Origin: Sergeia podlipaevii
Lineage: Eukaryota; Euglenozoa; Kinetoplastea; Trypanosomatida; Trypanosomatidae
Assembly: GCA_030849805.1 (NCBI GenBank)
Contig: JASANZ010002189.1
Coordinates: forward strand, 1-64,000
DNA length: 64,000 bases
Reading direction: 5' to 3'
Numbering within the stretch: position 1 is the first letter of the stretch; the number at the start of each line of letters is the position of its first letter. The translations under genes and the position numbers were made by a program. Positions 38,299 to 47,910 of this stretch are shown here, piece after piece. The notes under the pieces were generated by a model. It had not been told where the DNA came from and searched no databases. It saw only the letters and a list, made by a program, of their open reading frames with translations.

Positions 38299-39726
38299 TT
38301 AAATATGCTTTTTTACAGTAAAAAGAAACACCGCAGAAAGAGCCTGCAGTACAGCAAGTGTGTGAAGAGTATGCCGTGGCGACAGCTCTGCCTCCAGCAC
38401 GATAAACACCACTACGTTCATCGGAACTCGAAAAAGGTTAAGAACAGCAGAGCGGCAGTCATTGTGCACCAACTTTGCACGAATGGTCGGGTGGCAAACA
38501 AAATAGATGCCCACCGCCACCTCCGAGATCGCAAAAGCCACAAAAACAAGTGGCTTATAGGAGAAGAACAAAGAGGCACCTATTGCAGAAACAACTGCAA
38601 TCACGTGAGCGCACAGCGTCAGTTGCCGCAGCGAGCGCAGGCGAGCAGCGAGACTGCCCGCCATCATGCTCGTCATAAAGGTGGCGAATATAATTCCAAA
38701 TGGGCTACGATTGGTCGAGTCCAGCGATGGGGTCCAGGCAAATACCCAGATAAACATACTGGCCTCAAAAAGCGCCTCGCAAGCACCGAGAAGCTGCAAA
38801 GGGACGCTGCCACGTATTACGGCGAAGCCGCGAGCAAGCGATCTGTACACCGACATGTCTCGTTCTCCATAGTTCTCTGTCCAGCTCCGCATCAGCCACA
38901 GTGTAACTGCGAGAAGAGGAACTGGCAGCATAAAAGGAGCAATATTGCCCCACAAACACACAGAAACCTGCGCAACAAGCCCAGCAAGAATCGCCATGAG
39001 GCTGTTGAGAACAGCAGCCCTGGCAAACGTCTCCTGCAGCAAGGCGGCGTCGTAGCGATGGCTGTGATGTGCCGTCACCATCCATGATTCAAAAGTTGTC
39101 GAGAGAAGAGATGTGGCAACACCGCCAAGTACACGGCCAAAGCCAAGCATCCACACTGACCGCGATTGCTTTGTGAGCAACGAAGCCGCATAGAGAAGAC
39201 AGAACCATCGACACATGCGAAGACGGCCAATGGTATCCCCAATGGCACCGGCAATCGTGCCGAAGAATAGACTAGAAAGAAACCCCACCACAAACAGCGT
39301 GGCAATCTGCGACATGGAGAGTCCATATTCGTTGTACAGTGCAATAGTATAAGGGCCCTTCATCCAGTCCGTAAAGGCACACACAAGATACACGCCGAGG
39401 TATCGCTTCTGAAAAATCTCAAAGGCAAGAGGAGACGCGGCTGAACCTTCTACGAAAGGGCTAACAAGAGGAACAGTCTTGCCCATATATACTGCTTCAC
39501 TGCCGCTGTGGATATGCGAGCGAAGGGAGCCATTAAGGTTGGATACCTTCACCACGACGAGCGATGAAGGATCTTGGGAGTGTTTTTGTCTTCCTTTTCG
39601 ATGTATATATAGCAGCTCGAGCACGAGGATAAAGGTGCTCACAACAACACCCCAACAAGCAAAGCCCATTGAAATGCCTTCCCCAGCGACAAGTGGGTCT
39701 ACTATCGAACTGGCTACTGTCGTCAT
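38299..39726 (-). CDS. MFS transporter, MFSD5/MOT2-like
   Basis: A 475-residue major-facilitator protein with one N-terminal span (about residues 20-41) and then roughly ten to eleven more. Two signatures point to the MFSD5 (molybdate-anion transporter, MOT2) subfamily: D120-W-x-x-G-P-Y126 in the first bundle and GRVLGGVATSLLSTTFESWMV at about 198-218. The loop GAIGDTIGRLRMCRW is the usual MFS motif A between spans 2 and 3. Algal MOT2 imports molybdate; the substrate in protists is unknown, so the assignment is to family and not to substrate. A soluble loop (42-100) separates the first span from the rest. A very strong pyrimidine tract (plus 39874-39904) with AG at 39862-39863 lies upstream, leaving a CA-repeat-containing 5' UTR. 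Confidence 0.85.
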   Translation of the reverse strand: MTTVASSIVDPLVAGEGISMGFACWGVVVSTFILVLELLYIHRKGRQKHSQDPSSLVVVKVSNLNGSLRSHIHSGSEAVYMGKTVPLVSPFVEGSAASPLAFEIFQKRYLGVYLVCAFTDWMKGPYTIALYNEYGLSMSQIATLFVVGFLSSLFFGTIAGAIGDTIGRLRMCRWFCLLYAASLLTKQSRSVWMLGFGRVLGGVATSLLSTTFESWMVTAHHSHRYDAALLQETFARAAVLNSLMAILAGLVAQVSVCLWGNIAPFMLPVPLLAVTLWLMRSWTENYGERDMSVYRSLARGFAVIRGSVPLQLLGACEALFEASMFIWVFAWTPSLDSTNRSPFGIIFATFMTSMMAGSLAARLRSLRQLTLCAHVIAVVSAIGASLFFSYKPLVFVAFAISEVAVGIYFVCHPTIRAKLVHNDCRSAVLNLFRVPMNVVVFIVLEAELSPRHTLHTLAVLQALSAVFLFTVKKHI

Positions 39727-40424
39727 TGAAGTTTAAAGTAGAACTACAAAAGTTTTGCCTCTCTCTTGTGTCTTCGAAGAACTGCCCACGTCAATGAGGG
39801 CAACTAATGTACTCACAATCAATATATGTGTGTGTGTGTGTATGTAGATGTTTTATACCCGCTGCAAAGACAAACAAAAAAAAGAAAAAGAAAAAAAGAA
39901 AAAAGCGTCTCAACTCAACAAAAAAATGTCTGTTTGTATGTATGTTTTTTACCAGGGATATTCAATTCATAAATATCAAAGCAGCATCAGTGTGTTTTTA
40001 CCCATCTTAAAATCGCCACCATTGCTAAAATCGGGAAAAAAAAAGATAAGCATTCACCACATGTGTTGTTGCATAACAAATGTATTCCGTGAGTATAGAG
40101 CAAACCACATCATCTCTCTGCTTATCGGTTCTACTGTACATCAAGCAAAAGAAAGTGAACCAATAGGGGGAAGCCTATCCAACATGATATCACACACTCA
40201 TCTCCATAATCAACAGCTGCACATCTGACTACAGTGTTTCATCTATATATGCACACACACACACCCACACACACGCGCGCACATATGCACCAAACAAACA
40301 ACCTCAACAAAACACCAAAATTGTAAGAACAGGAAATTGAAACACTAATAGTTGGAGGAAAAAAAAAGAAGAAGAAGATACAGGGCAGATTGATTCCTCT
40401 CTCTCTCTCCTCTTCTTTCCCTTC
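39727..40424. other. intergenic region between RSP7-like and MFSD5-like genes
   Basis: It contains a GT microsatellite (39827-39845), the pyrimidine tract (plus 39874-39904) with AG 39862-39863 for the transporter gene, and a (CA)n repeat at 40252-40284 in the 3' UTR of the RSP7-like gene. No ORF is accepted. Confidence 0.6.
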
Positions 40425-41243
40425 TTACTGGGCAACGGCGTCGACTTCCTCCTCTGTATCAAACAGCTCAAACTGTTCTGCTAGCACAAGACGGTCAAAC
40501 ATGCGCGGGATCTCCTTCTCATACTCAACCTCGTCATTACTGTTGGCGTGATCGCATTCAAGAGACAAGATCTTGATGTCGCGATGGGTGAGATGAAATG
40601 GGGCGTTCATGAGAGCATTGCGGTAGTCCGTATATGGCAAACGGCCCGTACTGCCCTCATCCAGCAAACGGAAGATGCGCAGGAAGCCCTGCTCCACATC
40701 ATTCTTATTGAGGCCGTGTACCGTGACGCCATCAAGATCGCCAACGGAGAACTGCTGATTGGTCTGCTGGAAAAACTGTACGGCACGGACGCAGTCACGG
40801 CAAAACATTGCGTAGTCAATCGTGTCATCCTCGAGAATGGTGACGTAATCGGAGGTCATGATGTATAAAGCCTGTGCTGAGGACAGACGAAACCCCTCCA
40901 TGAGGCCACGGCGTACCAGATTGGTGTACAGGACGCCTTCGTGCTTGGCATCCATGCTCGCGAATACCTTGATCATCCTCTGAGCCAGCAGCTCACGCTC
41001 CTGGTCCTCCACAACTGGTGCATAATGATTCGCCGGAGGCTGGCGTGCCTGCAGCGGGTCCGTGGCAAGAGCCAAGCGCTTGAAGTACTCTGCGCTCCAC
41101 TCGAGAATATCCACAGGCTGCTCACGTAGAACCTCGCGTGCGTACTCCTTCAGGATATCAGGGAAATTCTGAGGCAGTTCCTGGCGAGGCTGATAGCGGG
41201 ATGCAAGAGTGCGCTCGCGAAACGTAGAAGTTGCCTCAGTCAT
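40425..41243 (-). CDS. RIIa-domain and EF-hand-like flagellar protein, RSP7-like
   Basis: A 272-residue protein. Residues 23-60 (LPQNFPDILKEYAREVLREQ ... WSAEYFKRLA) are a canonical RIIa/DPY-30-type dimerisation-docking domain, the module that binds amphipathic helices of A-kinase anchoring or radial-spoke proteins. Behind it are degenerate EF-hands near 93-115 (FASMDAKHEGVLYTNLV) and 191-211 (FRLLDEGSTGRLPYTDYRNA); the calcium loops lack several acidic ligands. This order, RIIa then EF-hands, is that of radial-spoke protein RSP7 of Chlamydomonas, so a position in the axonemal radial spoke is likely. The acidic C-terminus (DTEEEVDAVAQ) is unstructured. Confidence 0.65.
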   Translation of the reverse strand: MTEATSTFRERTLASRYQPRQELPQNFPDILKEYAREVLREQPVDILEWSAEYFKRLALATDPLQARQPPANHYAPVVEDQERELLAQRMIKVFASMDAKHEGVLYTNLVRRGLMEGFRLSSAQALYIMTSDYVTILEDDTIDYAMFCRDCVRAVQFFQQTNQQFSVGDLDGVTVHGLNKNDVEQGFLRIFRLLDEGSTGRLPYTDYRNALMNAPFHLTHRDIKILSLECDHANSNDEVEYEKEIPRMFDRLVLAEQFELFDTEEEVDAVAQ

Positions 41244-42004
41244 TGCTCAGCACAGTTGTAAAACAAAATAGAAAATATATATATATATATATAAATCAAG
41301 ATACAGATATACAGCAGAGCACTTCCTCGAGTAGACAAACGAGTATGTTCTCTTTCCTTTTTGTAACTAGTGTAGATCCTTTCGCTATAATATGTAGCCC
41401 CCCTCCAGTAGTAGTAGTTGCTTCTATTTTGATTCGTAGAATACACCTTCTTATATGATTCGATGAAAGTCAATCGAATGTATGTATGTACGCGAAAAAA
41501 AAAACTACTAGAAGCAAATAGAAAAAAAAGAAAAAAAAATCAACTAAAGTTCATGCAGATTGCTCATAGATTCAAGCAAAGGTACAACAATATCAACAAA
41601 ACGGCGCAGACGCAAAATAAAACAAAAAAAAGCAGGGATACCAAATGTGCTTCCTATCTTACATTTTTATTACAAGAGCGTTACTCGCACTCACGAGCAC
41701 TGACATTCTCTATGACATAAAAGCAGCGCCAATACTAATCCTCACTCCTCCCACCACACGCACACACACACACGCCTTTCCGCATGCCTTTTTCATACGG
41801 CAACACAGTGCATGAACACATGTAATACAAAAGGAAGACTGAAAGGAACGAAAGTCTGAGAAACAACAAGAGCTGTAATGTATGTACGTCTGAAAATCTT
41901 TTCTAAAAAAAAAAATATATTATAATGATAACAACAATAGTATCAGCAAAAAGAAAACTGATGCAATCAATGTACGCACCCGCAAATGTGTAATTCCTCA
42001 CTCA
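41244..42004. other. intergenic region between the polo-box kinase and RSP7-like genes
   Basis: A (TA)n run (41275-41293) lies close to the RSP7-like start. The A-rich plus-strand block 41495-41540 is the best minus-strand splice tract. The right half is the kinase gene's 3' UTR. No gene was recognised. Confidence 0.55.
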
Positions 42005-45000
42005 TCAAAATGAATCGTACAGCAGATGGTTAACTGCTGGTGCGAGGGCAAACGTGCTGTCATTCACCAACTCACATACACCATTAGAGCGAACAAGAAA
42101 CTTGCGAGTCTCATCAAACCAGCGAAGCTCAAATTCATCATTCACAAACACCTGCACAGCTCCGTTGGATAGCAAGAAGGCACTCAAGCTACGGTCCTCG
42201 CTAAAGCGGAACCAACGCACATAAAGTACCGGGTCGTTGTTGCTGCGGTAGGAACTACGCGGAGCCTGGTACACAGAGACCGTCCCCGGCGCGCGGCGCT
42301 GTTTCATCATGTTCGTGTCATACGCCACGATCCCCTGCAGGGCTTGATATGCGCCACCAAGAGCAGGGTGTGCCTTGGCCTTGAGCAAGCTAGTTGCCCG
42401 GGTGCGGTCCTCGCCTTCGAGAGTGTCGACATGATCAACCACAAAAAACTGCCTTTCTAGCAAGGAGAAGACAGCCGAGTGCATCGGGAAATCACTAGTC
42501 AGAAAGACTGCCCCGGTGCGGCCAGGCTGCGCGTGGTAAGCCAGTGCAAAGGGACCGTTGGGGTCGTCGTCGTTCGTTGGGATTGACGTTGGTGGATAGA
42601 GATAAAAATGTCTAATCCACTCCCCACTCAACAGCGCTTGCTGCTCCTCTGGTGTGGGCATGAAGGCCGTCTCACTCACACGCTCCCTGCGAATCTTGGC
42701 AAATGGCCGCCAGGGCCCTTCTGGAAGAGCGTTGATAGGCTTGTCAAAAGAGCCCATCATCTCGCGTGGTGAGGCGAGCGATGTCGCTACCACTTCCTGC
42801 TGCATGGCTGCTACGGACATTTTGGTGTGCGCGGTGCTGCCTGCCCCGCGATGAGCGGCTTTGCTGCTCAAAGAAGAAGAAGAGGACGCTGGAGGAACGT
42901 AGGCAGTGGCAATCGCCGCGGATGGCGCACGTGCGCTGCCTCGTGTGCCGCTAGGTGACACCTTTCTTGATGCCTTTTCGATAGCGACAACAGCACTAGC
43001 GACAGAATGCTTTGCAGCATTTTGAGCTGTTCCAGTGCTTGCGTGAACACCATAGTCATTAAAGTCGTCAGCGTCTAACGCAATATCCTCACCACGTGAG
43101 CCACGAGCGTTGTTACCAGTGCGCTTCAAGTGCACTGCGGATGCAAAAGCCTGCTTGGCTCCTGTCTTCTTAGCCGTTGGTGCTGCAGATGTTTTCGTGT
43201 GTTTGCTCTTGCTCTGGCCTGGCGCTCCCATCACGTGTTCATAGAGAGCGCGAGGGTTGGGATGCACGGTGTTACAGCACTTGCATGTGCACTCCTTCTC
43301 GTACTGATTGTAGCAATCTGGGCACAGATCACGCCCGCAAGAGCAGTGAAAGAAAAAGAGATACTTGCGGCCGCCACGAGTGGTCGGGAGCCACTCATAG
43401 TCGCAGCTGTCACACACATAACCGTAGCGATACTTCTGACTAGTGACTTCGTGCATCTCCTTAAAGATGTGCGGGTGCGACGCCGATTTCGCCTGCTCTT
43501 CCGCAAGCCATGTGATGTTGTAGCGCTCCTGGTCCTCCTCAATGGTAAGTCGGAAACTCGCAAGTAGCCACTCGTGCTCGATGAGCAGCGTGTTGGCAAG
43601 AAGCGCTCGCCGCACAGCTTCCCCTTGAGCCACCAGTCGCAACACTACCGCATCATCCACTGCAGGAGGCTCTGGCGGCGGGGTTGCACTCCGCTCACGA
43701 CGGAAGCGCTTCTCCACCGGCTCCTCGAGCACCTGAGTGGCGATCGTGTCCTCCACAACCGCAGCAGCAGCTGCAGCGACTGCCCTCTCACCTGCTTTCT
43801 TGTTGGTTCTGCTGCTTGTAGAAGCTGCTCTGCTCGCGGGTTTCGACACTGGTGCCAAAACTGTAACTGCGCCTGTGCGAGTGCCATTTCGCTCCACCCC
43901 GGTAAGAAGTGAGGAGGAAGGCTGCCGAAGGGAAGAAGAGGCGTCGCGTCCGCGCCTGCGAGACACAGACTTGCTTGGCTGCTCTCGTTGTGCCACTTTC
44001 CCCTCCTCCTCCTCCTCTTCCTTTTGCTCGATATCGCGCTCTACTTTTGCTATAAGTTCTTTAGACTTCTTCATCATACCATCCGCTTTGCAGTGCCGCG
44101 CCGCCGTAGCTGTGTCACCATCACGGGCAGCTTCTTCACCGTTGCAAAGCAAATCCTCACTGCCCTCTCGACGCGGCTGGGACTTGGGCACCACCCCGTT
44201 GCTGCGAGCTCGTGTCGACTTGGAGGTGATGCTAAGCAAACGAGCCGCCTTTGTCTCTTCTTCATCTTCCGTCTCTACTCCATGAAGGGACTTCTCGAGG
44301 CCACGCAAGAATCTTGTTTGACCACTGGCCTCCTCCATCGTCTCTTCTCCTAGCGCATTGGCGGCACTCACGTTATTTGACTGACTTCCCGCAGTGGTGG
44401 TGGTATCAAGTCTCCCAGCATTCGATCTTGTGTGTTCGCCATCACGTCGCTCACTGAGAGAGCGGTGGTGAGGCTCCCTTGCGTCAGCATCTGTGCCAGT
44501 GATGGCATGCGAGCCTTGCAGTTGGCGAGGTGGGGTGACGGTGCCATGAAGTCCAATCGGTTTCTCCTCTTCCCCCTCTTCTACCTTCATGAGGTGGTCA
44601 ACGACCTCTGCGTCGTCCTCATCCTGTATAACGCCGGCCGCTGCCCCGCCTTGTTTACTGCGTGTAGTTGACGCATTGCCTGCACGGGAGCCCGCGCGTG
44701 ATGTGGGTACTGACTTTGCAACAGCACTACTATTGGCGCGCCTTGACTTGGATCGCGTACTGGCCCCTTTCCCTTTGGGTCCCTCGCTACTCTTCTCGGT
44801 TTCACTAATTGTCGTGCCCGTGGCGCCGTCGCCTGTTCCTTTCTTTTGGGCCATCTCGTCCGCAATCGCCTGTGATATATCTCTTATAGGCCGACTCTTC
44901 TTCCGCACGCTAGCGCGCACATCGTACACTTGCACCGCAGCCACCCCACCTTCCTCGCGTGCTACAATCTTGAGAGAGTTCCGTCGCTCCTCTTCCTGTT

Positions 45001-46291
45001 CGAGACGACGGCGTCGAGCCTCCTCCGCAGCGGTGATGCGCTTACGGTTGTACGACACGTCATCCAGTGCGTCTATGTCATCAATAGAGTGTTCAGGGGA
45101 CTGTGCACGGCTCTGCATGAGCGACGCAGCCACGCCAGCGCTGCGCTCCTTCACTGCCTGCAGGAGTTGCTCCTCGCTGCGAGAAAGAAAAAAGTCATCT
45201 TGCACACCGAGAAATGCAGTAACCGCAGGCGGGGCCGCGCGACGGCGCAACGACCATATCTTGTTACTAAGTATCTGCTGGATAGTCGGGCGTTGATCTG
45301 CGTTCTTTACAAGAATGCCCTCCACCAGCTGACGCAACTCGGTTGATATGGAGCACCCAACCGGCCACTCCCACTCAGCCGCCGCCACACGCCGCAGCAG
45401 CTTCTCGTTGATCGCCTTCTGTGTGCTCTTGCCCGAGGTCACGCTGCTTGGCCCACGCGATGGGGCGACGCTCGTGGCATAGTGGCTTCCAGCCCTGCTA
45501 TTACTATTGCTTGCACCGTCAATAGTCTCTCCTTCCGTTTTGCTACGTTGATGGCCCCCAGGCGCAGCATGCGTGCCGTTGGGGTACGGATTACGTTGGG
45601 TGAATATAGAGAAGAGAACAATACCAAGAGACCAAATGTCACCCGCAGCGCCGACACTGACACGCTTCTCCTTAAATAGCGCGTTGTGCGCCATTTCTGG
45701 AGCCATGAAAGAAACCGTCCCTGCTACTACGTCACCCGCAGGGGGCTTCATCGAGTTGCAGGCCAGACCAAAGTCTATCAGCTTAAGATTGCCATCAGTG
45801 TCAAATACATAGTTCTGCAGTTTGATGTCGCGGTGGATGCAGCCCTCTTCGTGTACGTACGCCACGGCCAATGTGGCCTGATAGGCGAGAAAGAGCATGT
45901 CGGGTTCTGAAGGAATGCGTGTAGCGAGTAGCAGGTCGTGTAACGTGCGCGGCACGCACAGTTCCATCGCAATAACAATAAGATCACCAGCTTTGTTGAG
46001 AGCACCGAACTCAAATCGTGGAAGTAGTAACCTCCCCTGCGTACACGTCTTGCTCAGTACGTCCAACTCCTGACGCAGCCGTGATGTCTTGCCAGTGGAG
46101 ATTTTAAGAGCGAGATGGGGGAAGTGATCGCACACGGCACTGTACACTGTCCCGAAGGAGCCCTGGCCAATATGCTCGCATGTGGTGACTTCTCGAATGA
46201 TGTCACTTGGACCGCTACGATCAGGAAAACGCAAAACCACCCTCCGCACGCGGTCACCATCGTAGTCGATGGTATCAACAGTTCCAAGCAT
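42005..46291 (-). CDS. protein kinase with zinc-binding cluster and C-terminal polo box
   Basis: A 1428-residue protein started at the ATG at 46291 (MLGTVDTIDYDGD); fourteen further codons upstream translate a CA repeat. The kinase domain covers about residues 38-340: glycine loop GQGSFG (42-47), catalytic lysine in LALKIS (K63), H-R-D at 153-155, D-F-G at 173-175 and A-P-E at 197-199, with a long insert before the last lobe. A disordered Arg/Ser/Glu-rich stretch of 600 residues follows. A cysteine cluster at about 957-1012 has paired C-x2-C and C-x-C ligands and one possible cross-brace. The C-terminus (about 1353-1420) is a polo box: WFRFS, LSNGAVQVF and a following ND pair match PLK second-polo-box landmarks. 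A first polo box is at most degenerate (about 1250-1330). It is not the usual short trypanosomatid PLK. Confidence 0.75.
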   Translation of the reverse strand: MLGTVDTIDYDGDRVRRVVLRFPDRSGPSDIIREVTTCEHIGQGSFGTVYSAVCDHFPHLALKISTGKTSRLRQELDVLSKTCTQGRLLLPRFEFGALNKAGDLIVIAMELCVPRTLHDLLLATRIPSEPDMLFLAYQATLAVAYVHEEGCIHRDIKLQNYVFDTDGNLKLIDFGLACNSMKPPAGDVVAGTVSFMAPEMAHNALFKEKRVSVGAAGDIWSLGIVLFSIFTQRNPYPNGTHAAPGGHQRSKTEGETIDGASNSNSRAGSHYATSVAPSRGPSSVTSGKSTQKAINEKLLRRVAAAEWEWPVGCSISTELRQLVEGILVKNADQRPTIQQILSNKIWSLRRRAAPPAVTAFLGVQDDFFLSRSEEQLLQAVKERSAGVAASLMQSRAQSPEHSIDDIDALDDVSYNRKRITAAEEARRRRLEQEEERRNSLKIVAREEGGVAAVQVYDVRASVRKKSRPIRDISQAIADEMAQKKGTGDGATGTTISETEKSSEGPKGKGASTRSKSRRANSSAVAKSVPTSRAGSRAGNASTTRSKQGGAAAGVIQDEDDAEVVDHLMKVEEGEEEKPIGLHGTVTPPRQLQGSHAITGTDADAREPHHRSLSERRDGEHTRSNAGRLDTTTTAGSQSNNVSAANALGEETMEEASGQTRFLRGLEKSLHGVETEDEEETKAARLLSITSKSTRARSNGVVPKSQPRREGSEDLLCNGEEAARDGDTATAARHCKADGMMKKSKELIAKVERDIEQKEEEEEEGKVAQREQPSKSVSRRRGRDASSSLRQPSSSLLTGVERNGTRTGAVTVLAPVSKPASRAASTSSRTNKKAGERAVAAAAAAVVEDTIATQVLEEPVEKRFRRERSATPPPEPPAVDDAVVLRLVAQGEAVRRALLANTLLIEHEWLLASFRLTIEEDQERYNITWLAEEQAKSASHPHIFKEMHEVTSQKYRYGYVCDSCDYEWLPTTRGGRKYLFFFHCSCGRDLCPDCYNQYEKECTCKCCNTVHPNPRALYEHVMGAPGQSKSKHTKTSAAPTAKKTGAKQAFASAVHLKRTGNNARGSRGEDIALDADDFNDYGVHASTGTAQNAAKHSVASAVVAIEKASRKVSPSGTRGSARAPSAAIATAYVPPASSSSSLSSKAAHRGAGSTAHTKMSVAAMQQEVVATSLASPREMMGSFDKPINALPEGPWRPFAKIRRERVSETAFMPTPEEQQALLSGEWIRHFYLYPPTSIPTNDDDPNGPFALAYHAQPGRTGAVFLTSDFPMHSAVFSLLERQFFVVDHVDTLEGEDRTRATSLLKAKAHPALGGAYQALQGIVAYDTNMMKQRRAPGTVSVYQAPRSSYRSNNDPVLYVRWFRFSEDRSLSAFLLSNGAVQVFVNDEFELRWFDETRKFLVRSNGVCELVNDSTFALAPAVNHLLYDSF

Positions 46292-47019
46292 TTCCCCTAC
46301 GACTCTCTCGCACACACATACACACGCACACACACTTGGCTACGCCCTTTATGCGTGTATGTATATGCGCTAGTGCTTGCACACTAGTGATACTCCTCTT
46401 CCTTTGCTTAGTGTATGTCTATACTTTTCAAAAAAAAAAATTGTTCGAAAAGAAACTGTTTCTTTTTCCTCTTATGTGTGTATGTGTGTAGTTTTCTTTC
46501 AATCTATAAATGTATGCGAAAAAAGATGTATTGTTTCCTCTGAGTAAGTCAAACTGTGGTAAAGAGAGTGTGTGTGCGCTGAAGAAAAAAAAAAAGCGTT
46601 TGAAAGGTTTTACGGTGTTAGTTACTTTACAAATGTACCCAGCGTGTGCTGACTGTTAACGTTCTGGCTGTCCTCCCACCACCAGACTAGCGAGATCAAG
46701 GTGTTCAGGCTCTATAAAAAAGGCTCTAAAACCTCACTCCCTTCAACAACAACAACAAAAAAACGTGATAAAGAAAAATAATGGATATGAACATTAACGT
46801 ATTTTTAAATTATAAAGCTATACGCAAATCCACGCCAAAGCGTAGTAAAATAAATAAAAAAGCAGAAGCGTCTCGCTGGTAGAGCGAAAGATACTTGTTC
46901 ATTTATGTTTAGCTGACCTGTACGTAAAAACAAATGTGGAGGAGCAAAAAACCAAGCGAAAGAAAACGCCGCAAACATCCCCAAAAGAGAAAAAAAAGCA
47001 CTATTTTAATCAAAGCATT
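46292..47019. other. intergenic region between the 108-residue gene and the polo-box kinase
   Basis: A (CA)n repeat at 46308-46335 abuts the kinase start. A plus-strand A run (46430-46440) gives a minus-strand pyrimidine tract. At 46660-46735 there is a GC-balanced patch with a repeated GGCTCTA, non-coding on the minus strand. The rest is A/T rich. Confidence 0.55.
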
Positions 47020-47346
47020 TCACTGCGCGGCAGTTGCAAAAGAAGGGCAAGCTGCAATGCGAATAAAATCCGCTCGTGTCGCTGCATCTGTAAGACATCC
47101 TAAATAGTGTAAGCTCTTCCCAGACTTGAGCTTCTTGCGTAGCGCACTACTCGCGTTGTACTTTAACAGAAGTGCCTCCAAGTACGACTGGCACTCCTCG
47201 CTCAGCAACGTAGAGGAAGACGCGTCCGTTGTGATGGAGTTGGATACAAACAAGTGTACCCGCATAGCATCGCTCAAGCAGTGGTTGAGCAGCCTCAGCT
47301 CCTTCTCCTCCTCTTCATTCGTTGAAGGAGAAGACGTTGCCGTCAT
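47020..47346 (-). CDS. small hypothetical protein, 108 residues
   Basis: A 108-residue protein starting at the ATG at 47346 (MTATSSPSTNEEEEKEL); three codons upstream in frame begin with TTG. The N-terminus is acidic and flexible, then residues about 18-45 and 52-75 are predicted helices (LRLLNHCLSDAMRVHLFV, SEECQSYLEALLLKYNASSA), followed by a basic patch (LRKKLKSGKS) and a C-terminal helix (ATRADFIRIA). No signal peptide, span or metal site. The composition is gene-like, and a pyrimidine tract (plus 47398-47421) lies 50-75 bases upstream with AG dinucleotides between, so I accept it as a gene. I do not recognise the family; it resembles a small subunit of a larger complex. Confidence 0.6.
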   Translation of the reverse strand: MTATSSPSTNEEEEKELRLLNHCLSDAMRVHLFVSNSITTDASSSTLLSEECQSYLEALLLKYNASSALRKKLKSGKSLHYLGCLTDAATRADFIRIAACPSFATAAQ

Positions 47347-47910
47347 TCTTGGCAATAAACTAACGCTGTATAGTAACCTGAATGACTGCTAAATAAAGGA
47401 AAAAAGAGAAGCAAAAAAATAAACGCCAAGGAATGCATGTGTAAAAAAAAAGAGGGACGATGAGTGTTTCCTGGTGTAGCAAACCAAAAAAAAAAAAAAA
47501 AATCACCAACAAGTGGAGCAAACAGTGACAGGAGTACAATAATAATAATGATAAGCTTTTGAATGCGGCGCGATGATATGAGCAACGTGACATGGACTCA
47601 AGGTAATCTAAATGCATATAGTAGTTCTTTTAAGGGTTCCAAAAAAAAAAAAAAATGATAGATAACGGAGACAAGAAAAAGCAAAACAAAAACGAAAATT
47701 CAGGTCTCAATCCTCAAATAGATGTAAGTGAAACATTAAAAAAAGGAGAAAGGAAGTACTGTACAGAAAGAAAAAGAATAGTGCCCACAAATGGACAAAG
47801 CAATGTTCATCAAACATCGTTATCTACATAACTAACGTGCAAAACAACTGAAAAAAAAGGGGGGAAAAAGGAACGCCATCTACTAAAAAAAAAGGTATAT
47901 ATTTACTAAC
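47347..47910. other. intergenic region between DnaJ and the 108-residue gene
   Basis: A minus-strand pyrimidine tract for the 108-residue gene lies at plus 47398-47421. Two A-rich blocks (47486-47503 and 47640-47655) and several T/A runs make up the rest, presumably DnaJ 3' UTR. No gene was recognised. Confidence 0.55.
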
